Source: Saccharum officinarum (lineage: Eukaryota; Streptophyta; Magnoliopsida; Poales; Poaceae). From it: DNA of 64,000 nt. Below are positions 11,293 through 22,879 of this stretch, piece by piece. The DNA lies in assembly GCA_020631735.1 (NCBI GenBank), contig CM036201.1:76398353-76462352 (forward strand), read 5' to 3'. Each line of letters starts with the position of its first letter. Position 1 is the first letter of the stretch. Both the position numbers and the translations under genes were made by a program. The notes under the pieces are model-generated. The model saw only the letters and a list, made by a program, of their open reading frames with translations. It had not been told where the DNA came from and did not search any database.

Positions 11293-12659
11293 TCAGATCC
11301 TGGACGGGATGAGCGGCGTGGAATTCGACAGGTACGCCGCCGCGGCCGCCACGCCGCTGCCGAGCTTCACCGGGTACCCCACGTCCTTGAGCACCATCTC
11401 CACGCCGCTCAGGCATCCCAGCAGTTGCAGCTGCAAAAGATATGTTACAGTGATTATTTGATAAATTGCCAACAATGCAAAATGCAGTGCAGCTAGGAAC
11501 GTAAGTACCTCGTTGAGGTTGCCGAGATGGCCGATCCTGAAGACCTTCCCGGCGACCTTGTTGAGGCCGAGGCCGAGGCTGAGGTTGTACCGCTTCCACG
11601 CGTGCTTGACGATCTCCGCGCTGTCGATGTAGGGCGGCACGACGACGCCGTGACGGTGTCGCTGAAACACTCCTCCTTCTGGCAGCAGTTCTTGAGCCCC
11701 CATGCCTCCACGGCGAACCTGCAATTCATATTCATGCAATGAATCAATCTGATTCATGGCCATGCGTCGAGCACCTGGTGGGCATGCAAGGAAACACCAC
11801 CATGCCGTACCGTACCTAGTGGCTGTGCCGAGGCGGTTGTGCCTCTTGATGACATTGTCGAGCCCTTCCTCGAAGATGAGGTCGAGCGCGGTGCGGAGGC
11901 CGTACAGGAGCTGGATGGAGGGCGTGTACGGCCAGTATGTGCCCATCTCGTAGAACCTGAGGTAGTCCTTCCAGTCAAAGAACACGCGCACGGACTTCGC
12001 CGTCTTGCTGGCCTCCAGCGCCTTAGGGCTAGCGCACACGATGCCCATCCCGGTCGGCATCGACAGCGCCTTCTGCGACCCGGTGAGCGCGACGTCGACG
12101 CCCCACTCGTCCATGCGGAAGTCCAGCGCGCAGATGGACGACACGCCGTCCACCAGCAGCAGCGCCGGTGCGCGTACGCGTCCAGCAGCCTGCGCATGGC
12201 TGCGAGGTCGTTGGTGACGCCCGTGGCGGTCTCGTTGTGCACGATGGCGACGGCCTTGATGGTGTGGAGGGTGTCGTTGCGGAGCTTCCGCTCCAGCGCG
12301 TCCAGGTCGGCGCCGTGGCCCCAGTCGCTCTCCACCACGTCCACGTCGAAGCCCAGGCGCTGATGCTGGTCGGTCCACAGCAGGCTCAACTGCCCGATGA
12401 GGAACGAGACGATGCGGTCGCCCGGGGACAGCGTGTTGGTCAGCGCCCGTGCCCGTCGTCGGGATCAGGAACGGCGTGCTCGTGGTCGTCTTGAAGATCT
12501 TCTTCACGCCCTCGAGCAGGACCTTGGTGAGCGCCGGGATGGCCGGCGAGCAGTAGTCCTCGTTCTGCCGGTTCATGGCATGGATCACCGGATCCGGGAT
12601 GTTCATGGGCCCGGCACGAACAGGTGAGTCCGCCCCGGGCCATACACGTAGTCCGCCAT
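11293..12659 (-). pseudogene. AGT1: Serine--glyoxylate aminotransferase pseudogene, copy 1 (least damaged)
   Basis: The start ATG at 12659 gives MADYVYGPGRTHLFVPGP. A one-base loss then creates TGA at codon 19. A 13-14 bp deletion removes the TWES codons near 12445, and another base is missing near 12170 (the AHPALLL codons). The rest is well kept: VDGVSSICALDFRMDEW, the PLP-lysine motif TGSQKALSMPTGMG, WKDYLRFYEMGTYWPYTPS, IKRHNRLGTATR, and the end STPLIPSRI, a PTS1-type terminus. Both introns are retained. Its 3' UTR is joined to half of the EF-hand gene at 11236, and a MITE sits just upstream of the ATG. Some of the one-base losses could be sequencing errors, but the larger deletion cannot. 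Confidence 0.93.
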
Positions 12660-12663
12660 GCTA

Positions 12664-12889
12664 GGGGTGTTTGGTTCCCTGATGTTTTTAACACCTATCA
12701 CATCAAATATTTAGACACATGCATGGAGTGTTAAACATAGACTAATTACAAAATTAATTGTACAGATTGAGATTGATTTACAAGACGAATCTATTAAGCC
12801 TAATTAGTCCATTATTAGTATCAAACACCATATGGTTAACTCCATGGTCAACATCTGTTAAAATTTAACGAGACGAACCAAACATGCCC
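12664..12889. mobile_element. Tourist-like MITE beside the AGT copy 1 start codon
   Basis: Ends GGGGTGTTTGGTTC and GAACCAAACATGCCC form inverted repeats, and the 3-bp flanks are CTA and TTA, close to the TWA duplication of PIF/Harbinger elements. Length is 226 bp, like its relative at 18095-18323. The near edge lies about 5 bp 5' of the AGT ATG, so it replaces the native leader. Confidence 0.75.
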
Positions 12890-12892
12890 TTA

Positions 12893-13110
12893 GCTGGCTG
12901 CTGCTGCAGTTAGCTAGAGGGAGGGAGTAATCAGACAAGCAGCCGCCCCTGCTGACGTGTTTTTTTTTTCTTTTGACAGACTAATATAACAATTGCAAGC
13001 TTGCGTGGGCTTGCTAATGGGCCAAGTTCGACACAGGCCAGCTCGCTATTAGGTTTACAGAAGTTGTTAATAGCAGTCTATTTTTTTCACCCTTCTGAAT
13101 AATATTTGGG
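12893..13110 (-). promoter_or_regulatory. Displaced AGT copy 1 upstream region
   Basis: It shares cttgcgtgggcttgctaatg and the following sequence with 36430-36540, directly upstream of AGT copy B. This is probably the original promoter side, now separated from the ATG by the MITE. No TATA box could be chosen with confidence. Confidence 0.5.
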
Positions 13111-14309
13111 CTATAGGGCTATAATACTCCTTTATGCAAGGCAAGCAACAGATAAGATCTGTTTCTAAAAAAAAGAAACAGATAAGATTTTTTCAGTCAA
13201 GCGCAAGTTTTTCAGCATAGTGCATTGAACTTGGTCACACATGCAAATTGATTTTTACTATGTGGATTCTATTCGCGGCAAAAATAAACCTATGCGGGTC
13301 ATATTAAATTAAAGAAAACTTTTTAAAAAAGTTTAAATTTTTAGTGATTTTCAAAACATGGCAAAATTTCTAGGTGTTACACCAATTCTATCTATAATGG
13401 CTAGAGATACCAAGTCAGTCATGTATCTACTATCTCTTCATAAACTTGTTTCAGTTTGACAGGCAGGATAATTAAAGAGCGGCGACGGCGCTTGTTATGG
13501 GCACATCTGAAAATATATGTTAGCAATATACGTGCCCAAACACAGCTATGGTAAACATTCGAGGGAAAGAAAAAAGTTCTAGAATAACCATTGGTTCTAG
13601 TACTCTAGCCTGTAGGGTGTTATATAGAAACGAACCCCAACCCACGACCATTCAGGCCTTCACCACCATGCATACCACCTTTAGCATAGGTTTTGGCTAC
13701 ACCACGAGATGTGGTATGGAGGCAGTGGTATTTCATATTGACAGGGAAGGGCATGGTGATAAATTGGAGGATGGACCATTAGCAGGCGTTTGATGACGGG
13801 GCTAACCAGTGGCGAATCTAGGATTTTAGGTGAGGGTATGCTTCCCAAAAAATTTGAGAGAACTATGAGCGAGACCAATGACGGGGCTAACCAATGACCG
13901 GCTAACAGGTATCGTGTCTTTAGGTGCTTCAAAAGTGTTGTTACCTGTCGTCGAGACCACCAACAGATGGTGGGGTGCAGAGTTTGAGAGAACTATGAGC
14001 GAGTGAATAAGTATTTTTGCTAGTGGTAGATAAAAATGATCAAATGTCCATAATGCTCTTTTTTCTTCTCTTTTCTCTTTATCTCCTTTATTTTTTCCTC
14101 CCCACCTACTTCTCCTTTCTTCCCCTTCTCTCTCTGTATCTGCTCGCCAGCACTCCCTCCCCGCCTGCATTGCCTCCACCTATCTCCGCCCCGTGCCCAT
14201 TCGGAGAAGCCCACCATCCGCCCTGCGCCCTACTCTCTGACCGTCATCTGCTAGGCCTTGCCCACATTTCCTTGGCCTCCCTCCGCCCCGCCTCGCATGG
14301 AGGAGGCAT
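13111..14309. other. Intergenic stretch with TE relics
   Basis: No supported gene. A duplicated phrase (tgacggggctaaccaatg) around 13795-13900 and agtggcgaatctaggatttt suggest decayed transposon sequence. From about 14040 the sequence is pyrimidine-rich and then GC-rich. It continues at 17896 beyond the inserted solo LTR, as shown by the shared target site. Confidence 0.45.
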
Positions 14310-15475
14310 CCACCTTAAAGGTCCTAAATGGCTAGAGGGGTGAATAGCCTAATAAAAATTCTACAACAACACTTAAGCCAATTGGTTAGACAAATAAGTA
14401 GCAAAGCGAATGTTGCGCTAGCCTACTAAAATGCAAGCCACATATCCATAATTCTAGTTGCTATGATCTCTATATCACACAAAGTCTAAGTCACTACTCT
14501 CTAAGTTAGTGAGCTCTTAAAAACTAACTAAAGAGCCACACTAACCAAACTAAACAAAGCTCTCAAAACTAACTACATTAAAGAGCTTGGTTACACTAGA
14601 AAGTAAATACAAGAGAGGCTGTGAAGGTTATACCGCTGTGGCAAGTGATCAATCACAATATATCAATGAATACCAAAGAAATCTTTAGAGACAAGATGAC
14701 ACAAGATTTTTCTTCCGAGGTTCACTTGCTTGACGGTAAACTAGTACCCGTTGTGGCGATTCACCTACTTGGAGGTTAACACGCTAATAGGCATCACACA
14801 TCTAACCCGCAACCGGGTGTCGCACATCCAACACAAAATAGGGATCACACAAGCCACGTGCAATCCACTAGAGTTGCCTTTGGCGCTCCGCCGGGGAAGA
14901 CACAAGAACCCCTCACAATCACCGGGAGATGGCCAAGAATAATCACCAACTCTTGCCACAACTCCTCCGCTGCTGCAAGCCGTTTAGGCATCGGCAAGCG
15001 CCAAGAGTAACAAGAAACCGCATCAAATCGATCCCCAAGTACCACTAGATGCAATTACTCAACCAAATGCACTTGGAATCACTCAATCTCACTTTGATTC
15101 GCACTATCAAGCAAGGAGATGAGTGGGAAGGTGTTTGCTCAGCTTAAATGATGCTATCACATGTAAGAATAACCAAGAGAGTGAGCCAAACACGCCCAAG
15201 CTCTATTTATAGAGCCCCAAAAAGTTATAGTCATTATGCCCTCAGGGAGGTCCGGACCCGAGCTCTGAACCCAGGTTCCGAACCATCTACAGTGAAGGTC
15301 CAGACCCTAGGATGTCGCCACGTGTCCCCCGTTTAACCACGAGCCTTAGATCCCAACGGTCACTAAAAACCATGCCAACTGCATAGATCCGAACCCTATA
15401 TCTAGACCAACTCCCTTTAGGGTCTGGATGTACATAGAGAGCAACCAGAGAGGGAAAAAGGATCCGAACCTGGTC

Positions 15476-16018
15476 CAAGGTAATAAATAGCGTATAGCGG
15501 GTTGGTAGCGGATTGATGTCGAGGTAGCAGAATGTGGGTAGCGGGTGATATTGCGGACGATAAGTTCCAACAGCGGCATCTAATAATCTCACATAATTTT
15601 AAGTACATATATCATGAAAAATGAGTATAAATAGACATTTAATCGCACTCAAAGAACTTATGTTTCATATACTTAAATTAAGAAAATAAACATCGTTTTT
15701 CCACGCACTAAATCATCACATTAAGAGTTTGCAAAGAAACATATTATGACTTATGAGCCATAAAATAGTACACAAGACTATCACTCGTTGTCATTGTTAG
15801 AAGCAATAACATCATCGGCCTCATGGTCACTTAAACCATCTCCGTCCGCATAAGGGTTATTTGCTTCCACGCTATTGTTGCTTGCTACGTGCAATTGCGG
15901 CCGCAATATCGCCCCGCTATTCAGAATATCGGCCGCAAAGTACCAGTCTACAAAGTTTAGAGCGCTACCTTGTAGCGGTTGCGACAACGGGCCGCTACCG
16001 CTGCTATTTATTACCTTG
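15476..16018. mobile_element. Non-autonomous hAT element nested in the solo LTR
   Basis: Perfect 16-bp inverted repeats, CAAGGTAATAAATAGC at the left and its reverse complement at the right, are flanked by ACCTGGTC on both sides (15468-15475 and 16019-16026). Subterminal tagcgg motifs occur in both orientations. A minus-strand frame at 15781-15987 encodes 68 residues with an acidic end and may be a leftover of a transposase C terminus, but I cannot show this. Confidence 0.88.
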
Positions 16019-16180
16019 ACCTGGTCCGGACCCTCTCCAGAGTCCGATGTTTTTCCTGAGCCAACCGAGAGCGGCCACGTTGCCCCTCAGCCTTTGTGTG
16101 TCACGAGCGGACCCACGGGTGCCAGCTTTGGACCCGTGACCGCCCCTGGTCCAGAGACGTGCACTCACGCCGGCCTACCT

Positions 16181-16987
16181 AAAGATGAAAACGGACGGGA
16201 TGAATCCCGTTCCATCCGCAACCGTATACCGTATTTTTCCGTCCGTTTTCGTTTTTTGCGGGATAAGTGGAAACGGGACCGAAAACGGGACGGGGTGCAC
16301 CGGGACCGGGACCGGAAACGGGATGAGGAGTTTTCCGTCCGTATTTACGGAATCCCGTTTTCATCCGGGATGATCCCGTATTCGTCCCGTTTTCTTTGTA
16401 AACGGGATAGGCCTAGTACTTTGCTGCCTCCCGGTTGGCTTTCCGTCCAGCCACTCGACGGACTGCAGGAATGCAGAATTGCAACGTGTCAAGCTGCTGC
16501 TAGCTGCATGCATCCTACATACAGTACGATGCAATTTTCATCCCCTAGCCACATGCCCACATCCAAATGAACTTATGTAATTAGCCGTCATGTTTTTTTT
16601 GTCTTCTGTAATTAGCTTTGGCGCCTTGCTTTTTGGGCATGTAGCTGTGGCCGGATGCAGGTGAGCAGTATGTGTAAGCAGTTTAGACGGAGTAATGATT
16701 TATAGTACTTGCTGACTAATCATGCGAGGTTTCTTAATATCTACTGATTCACCTCTACTTATGTATTGGGGCTATCATATTTAAAAATGTAATTCCGGCT
16801 TAAGTTTCCGTTTACCGTTCGTTTCTGTCTATTTTCCGATCGTATTTACCTGTTTTCATATTACCGTTTATCCCGCAACCGTTTTCGCTCCCAGTTATCC
16901 GGCTCCCGTTCCCGTTTTCGTCTAAAAATATGAAAACAAAAACGATAGAGCGATTTTCAGTCCGTTTCCATCCGTTTTCATCCTCAT
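16181..16987. mobile_element. hAT-like element nested in the solo LTR
   Basis: Near-terminal inverted repeats are gatgaaaacgg and ccgttttcatc, and GCCTACCT flanks both sides (16173-16180 and 16988-16995). The interior has many cgggatg/ccgttttc motifs, like the MITE at 3538, which has the same gatgaaaacgg core. The central 16430-16790 part is ordinary AT-rich sequence with no transposase. Confidence 0.8.
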
Positions 16988-17895
16988 GCCTACCTCCGTG
17001 CCACAGCAGGACCGGGTGAAGAAGGTCTGAAACCACGTCTTCCCGTGGTCCAGAAGTCAACGCGCGCGCGTGCCCGCGCTCTCAGTTGCCGCGTCGGACC
17101 CGCCGATGCGAACCGGACCCGCACACCACCACAGTCCGAGGAGGGCTTCGCCCGATGCCACGCTCGGTAGCCACAGCTGGACCCGCGTGCTCTCCCTTGC
17201 TGGGCCACTCGGCCCACACGGCCCCACGGCGCGCCTCCTCAATCTTCTTGGGCCAGCGCCCCGATGGGCCAGCCCAGCTGACAAGCAGTGCCCACTGCCA
17301 CTCCTTTCCCTACTGGACGACGAGCCTGGCCTAAGAGCCTGTGGCCACTGCACCCCCACCTGGGCCTGTGCACCCATGGCCTAAGTGCCAGTGCCAACAG
17401 AAGCCAGCAACGCCTTTTTCTTAACCAATTCTTTTCAACCCTTTTAAACAAGGTACTAACTCCTCCAAAAATACTAAACCATATTAGTACTTAGAGTTAG
17501 CATTTTTCAAAGGTTAATTGTTAGCACACTAGGTCCTAACACAAACGCATGAATCACTTCACCTAATGGCACTTGACAACAGTTTTAACCGAAATTCTCC
17601 CATCTTGATAGTACAGCTATCTATTCTAAACGTGGTCACACTCACTAAGTGTCTTGACCACCAAAATAAAATGGCCCTATCAAAAATACCTTCGCCTTAA
17701 GCCTATTTTGTTTTTCTCTTTCTTCTTTTCCAAGTCCAGAGCATGATCATCATCATCACATGTCCATAGTAAGCATCATGGACTTCATCTTGCTCCACCA
17801 CTTGAATTGGACCATCCTATCTAGTCACACACTTAGATCAACGGATTAGTCCAAATATGTTTCATCAATTATTCAAAACCAAACTAGGGCTTTCA

Positions 17896-18094
17896 CCACC
17901 CTACGCCTGCTCCGCCTGCCGTCTATCGTGCCCGACCGCCATCTGCCACGGCTCAACCTCTGTCCGCCTCGCGTCTGCATGGAGGAGGGGCTATTTGGGA
18001 AAGGACCATGCGCTCGGGCGGAGGTGGCAATTCTAAATGTGCAGAAACATGGGCTAGTATACTTAACTAAAAGTAAAACCGTGAGTTAGATTAA
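17896..18094. other. Flank of the solo LTR
   Basis: GC-rich sequence that resumes the stretch interrupted at 14310 (shared phrases such as gcatggaggagg). No gene is seen. Confidence 0.4.
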
Positions 18095-18323
18095 GGCCCC
18101 GTTTGGTTACAACGTGTTAAAGTTTAACTCCCATCACATCAATGTTGCGCAAATGCATGGAGTACTAAATGTAGACTAATTGCATGCATGTCGACATAGA
18201 TTAGGAGTAATTTACGATACGAATCTATTAAGCCTAATTAGTCCAAAATTGAAAATTTTTTGTCAAATAAGACGAAAGTGCTACAGTATTTGTTAAACTT
18301 TAACACCCAAACCAAACAGACCC
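18095..18323. mobile_element. Tourist-like MITE
   Basis: Ends GGCCCCGTTTGGTT and AACCAAACAGACCC are inverted repeats, flanked by TAA on each side (18092-18094 and 18324-18326), as expected for PIF/Harbinger MITEs. The interior phrase cgaatctattaagcctaatt is shared with the MITE at 12664. Confidence 0.8.
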
Positions 18324-19849
18324 TAAATATTTAGAGAAGTTCCAAGGGTGAAGCTAACACTTTTTTGGCCACTAAGGAGTCATTAAGAATTTCAAATCCA
18401 ACTGACAGGATTACTATACATGTGACTCAACGTTGTAACAGCTTTCCAAGTACATTTTTTTTATTTCTTAAGATGGCTTGAAACATACATTTCAGTTGCT
18501 CGCATCACACGTAGACGTAGCATGGCGTGAGAAGACTTCACAGATCAACGCCCCAAAGTTGTTTTCCATTACTACTACCTTACCTGTAGGGGCCGTTGGT
18601 TCTCAATTCCTTTTTCATGACAATTTTCGTTACCATTGCTGTAAGGACTGAGACATGTGTGGAGTCAACATTGTTAACAGCTTTCCGAGTATACATTTCT
18701 TCTTCTTCTAGATTTAGAAAGACTTCGACGAGTACATTTTCAGTTGTTCACATCACAGAATTTTCAAACAAAATAGAAGGCATTCTATCTTTTCATTAGA
18801 GCAGAAAACTTTTAAAACAAAATAGCATGCACTCTACCTTTTCACGTTGTTCGTCTATTAAATAGCCGTTTAGCTCGTTTACACATGTTTCAAACGCTAC
18901 AAGACGCCATTTCCATTTATCAACTGTCTATTCGGTTTAAGTGTCCGTTTTATCCATTTTAATAAGTGGCCGAGCCTGAATAATGGTTAAACGACAAGTG
19001 ATGGATTGTTTATTATTTGGCATTTAGAATACCACAGGTTTTTTGTTAGAGTAGAAAAGAGTACGTACCAAGGTCACATACTGCCCTTCAGCCTGACCCT
19101 CCAATCAAATAAAAAAAACACATAACATGTTATAAATCGATGGAAACTCGTGAGAAGACTTTACACCAGTCAAGCACCGCTAATTTTTGCTAAAAAGAAC
19201 CGTGCTAGTTGTAAAATAATTCTATTATGAGGTTTTAGCTGACGGCTACCTTACCTGACCGTGTAAGCCCGGTGGCGGTTGTTCATTCCAGTCTTTTCAT
19301 GGTATAAATTTTTCTAGCTGTACCGTAGCTGTAAGGATTGCGATACAAGATGGCGAAACATCTCAATTACTGGCATCTTTTACCTTCACTCGAGAGAAGA
19401 CTTGACAGGTCAACACCGAACTAATAGGCACATATTTGATATTTCTAATAACTTTTGTGAATTTATAGGCTTTTCTAACGTGTCTTGTGCGTGGAATCTC
19501 TATTAAAGACCCCAATTAATAGCCCTTTGTCCTAAAAACATGTGTGTTCAAGGGAATTTTACCTAGGTGCCTCTAATTATTGTAGTAATTCCATCACGTT
19601 TGCTGAGATAATTAGGGGGACATGCAACCATTTCTGAGGATTTGTTAGGGTAGTCTCAACCCAAAAAACTATGAGATGGTTTCTAATTCCTATAATCCAC
19701 CTAGCGTATATCTTTCTATCATGGTTCTCATATAGACATAATTTTTTTATAATAAATCGTTTCCTTCTCTATTTCTGAGTTCCAATGAACATCACAATTT
19801 TGGTTAGTTGGCACCCTAAATAATGCATATAGAAACTATCTTAGTGTCT

Positions 19850-20636
19850 TGAAGCAACTCCAACGGGCCCCAACTTGAGCTACTATAGCAAAATATGGGT
19901 GCCCAGGTCAAAAACACAGCTACGGCAGGACCCCTACTAGAGCCCCAAATTTGAGTGGACACCCAAATCCTTCCCAGGGGCCCATTCCGGGGGGCTCAGC
20001 CTTAGGCCCTTATCTTGCTGTTGCATCCGTTTTCTCCCCGACGCTCGTACGGAACCACGGTGGCACGTCCTCCTCAGCGCGCAGCCGCGATCGTCGTCCA
20101 CCCTGTCGCGCAACTCCCCAGCGGCACGTCCTCCTTGGAGCGCGACTCGCGCTCAACAGACTCAAGCTTATCCTCCGTTGCTGCCTCGTCCTACATCTGC
20201 TCCAGCTTCTCCGACATCAAGATCTGCTTGGCGGCCGCGACTGCCACTAACTTCTTTGCGGACTTCTTTTCCGCCGTTTGCACCTCATATGCCATATGGG
20301 CTTGTGCTCGGTGGCCACGCGACCGCCGCCTCCTCCTCCACCATCACGGCGAGCTGCGGCGCCCTGGATGGCGCTCCACTGTGGCGAGCTGGTCCACCAG
20401 TGTCATGCTGCGTCGTAGCACCCGCCCCTCCACTAGATCGGAGAAGGCAGGGGAACCGAGGCGCTCAATGACACATGCCTCATTTGTAAGTATCTGTTTC
20501 CATATTTGTGCGGGTTCTGGTTTGGGAGCTTCTGCTGGAGCAGATACAAACTAGAGGGCCAACAAAAGTAGGGGGAAACACCTAAATCCGAAGTGGAGGC
20601 CCTGATTTGGGTGCTCCTGCCGGAGTTGCTCTTAGT
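19850..20636. mobile_element. Possible non-autonomous element carrying a GC-rich insert
   Basis: The left edge has gaagcaactccaacgggccc and the right edge has gccggagttgctc, an imperfect inverted repeat of the type often seen in grass MITEs. Between them lies about 450 bp of GC-rich, exon-like sequence (20040-20480). I do not recognise a protein in it. The superfamily and target duplication are unresolved. Confidence 0.4.
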
Positions 20637-21013
20637 TGAGACTGCCCTTACCCACATCATGCATGCAACTAGAATTCTTAGCTTTACATGTGAAGCAGCA
20701 TTTGTACCAGATGAGGGATGCACTTAATGTTGGTGGCCCTACTAGTTAAACCTATTTTGTGGGATAAATTTTGAATCTAATGTGATATCTTTTATTTTTG
20801 AATCATAATGTGATATCTTTTAGATACAGAGAGTAATATTAACATCGTAAGATAGATTCTTGTGATAATCTCTAATATTTATTTTGTTATATAGTATCTA
20901 GCGAGAGAGTTAACGTGGAGGATACTTTCAATTAGGAATAACCATAACCCATAATATTTTCTCCTAGTTTTAGCCAGGCAGAGTTGACATACATGGAGAA
21001 CATTTCGAGTTAT

Positions 21014-21276
21014 AGGCCTTGTTTAGATCCCCAAATTGGGGTATCCTGAATTACTGTTTGACATATCAACAATTTTGTTTTTATTTTGTTATAATTGTCC
21101 AAACATTGATTAATTAAGCTCAAAATGTTCGTCTCGCAAAGTACAACAAAACCGTGCAATTAGTTTTTGATTTCATCTACATTTAGTACTCCATATATGT
21201 GCCGGCATTTTAATGTGACGAGAAATCTTCCTTTTACATAGTAAAATTTAGGGTGAATTTAGGGAACTAAACATAA
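21014..21276. mobile_element. MITE with GGCCTTGTTTAG-type ends
   Basis: The left end ggccttgtttagatcccc faces agggaactaaac at the right. The interior has the acatttagtactccat phrase common in this group of grass MITEs. The target duplication was not resolved. Confidence 0.5.
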
Positions 21277-21578
21277 CTATAGTAACCGAAACCCATGACT
21301 TTCTCCCACTTTTATGCAATGGAGACTGCAGGACAAGGTCACATCATTGTCTCCATCCACATCTCGGCTGACAAGTCTTCTTGGCCCAGCGACGACCGTA
21401 ACATCAGATGGGACTATTTCCCTAAAATTCCGAGTCCAGGTCCTCCTCCTACTATTTCCCTAAACCACCGCTAGCTGGATGCTTGCCCAACGCCATCCTG
21501 TTAATTTGTTATGGTCTCACCATATAACTGTGTAGACAGTACACAACGCCATCCTCCATCTCCATAAACAAGCCTTGC

Positions 21579-22548
21579 ATGCAAACCTCCGATACAACGA
21601 TGTGCTCCACTGCAGTGCTACTAGCTCGCACATGCCTTGTGCTCATCATGTGTTTGGCCGCCGTGGTGCAACCACCGCCGACTAAGGTCCATGCCGCTGG
21701 CACCAGGGATGGGCTCCTTGCTGTCCCTACCAACGCCTCCCTGGCGCACTGCCCCTCCCACTGCGGGAATGTCGAAGTCTCGTACCCCTTTGGGATAGGG
21801 CCGGGCTGCTTCCGGCGAGGCTTCGAGCTCACCTGCGACAACACAACTGGTTCCCCCAGACTGCTCTTCCTGGGAAACAGCTCGACTCAGGTGACTTCTA
21901 TATATGTCGACAGCAATATTGTTTGGGCTTCTGCTGTTGGGTACAACATCACCATGGGCTTAGGTGTGGACGTCGTCTACACCCAGTCCTGGGAGGCCCC
22001 TACTGGTGTTAGTATTGGTTATGCAAACTATTTGTATGTTGTTGGCTGTGGTGTCGACGCCTACATGTTTGGTGATAATACGACAGATCTCATTGGTTCT
22101 TGCATGAGTATTTGCACAGACAACAGAGAGACCATGGTGAGGCCAAACGCTGCATGTGGAGGGTTTGGCTGCTGCACCATCTGGTCATTAACAACGGGCC
22201 GACAAACCTTTACTCTCAAACTTGGCCGCCGCAGTAGTACGATTGCACCATTAGATGAGGCGCTCCCCAGTGTCAAGGTTATCTTTTCGAGACAGTATGA
22301 ATTTGTTATAGATGATCTTTACGCAAGTTGGGTGAATACAACCAATGTTCGAGATATGGTACTTGACATTGCAATCACGGACCAACCAAGCTGCGCAATT
22401 GCCAAATCTCCAGTGAATAAGAGTACCTATGCTTGTAATAGCGAAAGCATATGCAATGATCTTCCACTATCTCGTGGAGGTTACAATTGCTTGTGCCCTG
22501 ATCAAACGGAAGGCAACCCCTATGTTGTAGATGGCTGCATCCAGCAAG
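21579..22548 (+). CDS. WAK-like receptor kinase copy 2, exon 1 (ectodomain)
   Basis: This exon encodes the extracellular start of a wall-associated kinase. A hydrophobic signal peptide (about residues 8-40, or from the second Met at 21600) is followed by the cysteine-rich GUB_WAK pectin-binding module: CPSHCGNVEVSYPFGIGPGC, then LTCDN. Next come the WAK-associated region and an EGF-like cysteine cluster near SICNDLPLSRGGYNCLCP. The donor caag/gttcat at 22548 leaves phase 1, which joins exactly to exon 2 at 22880 (giving QQDYNPRVLKE). No frame damage is visible. An inverted paralog with one stop is at 41666-42620. Confidence 0.85.
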
Positions 22549-22879
22549 GTTCATGTCTCTCTGGTTCTTTTTTGCATGCCGTATTTTTTTAATTGGTTCT
22601 AGACATTTTCTAGATTTGAATATTGTTCTTATCATTCCAAGCACTCACCAATCACTAATTTTGTCAGACATGCATGTGAATTGACGTGTTATCTATTCAA
22701 CAATGTTAAAATAATGATTTCGATCCGTGGACTTTCGGTATTTACTGGTACATATCAAATGCGTTTACCGCTGAACTAAACTTACTAGTTTATTATTTCC
22801 TCTAAAAAAAGCCTTATTACTTAGTTTCCTTGGATTAGTAATATCCTAATTCCTCATTTTGTTGTCTACCATGAAACAG

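Larger units (their letters stand above)
14315..17895. mobile_element. Probable solo LTR (SIRE/Maximus-like Ty1/copia) with two nested hAT elements
   Basis: The left end reads TTAAAGGTCCTAAATGGCTAG, with the agaggggtgaatagc phrase usual at the start of this type of plant LTR. The right end is ctagggctttca. CCACC flanks both sides (14310-14314 and 17896-17900), a 5-bp target duplication. Removing the two hAT insertions leaves about 2.2 kb with no gag or pol, so the copy looks like a solo LTR. The family name is inferred from the terminal phrases only. Confidence 0.6.
18480..21578 (+). promoter_or_regulatory. Upstream region of WAK copy 2 (shared WAK upstream repeat)
   Basis: Parts of this region (mainly 19140-19640 and 21290-21345) match the WAK upstream blocks at 38215-39182, 42840-43870, 6051-7019 and 62697-63665. 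It has been enlarged by the elements at 19850-20636 and 21014-21276. It holds no supported gene. A specific TATA box or transcription start could not be chosen. Confidence 0.5.
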
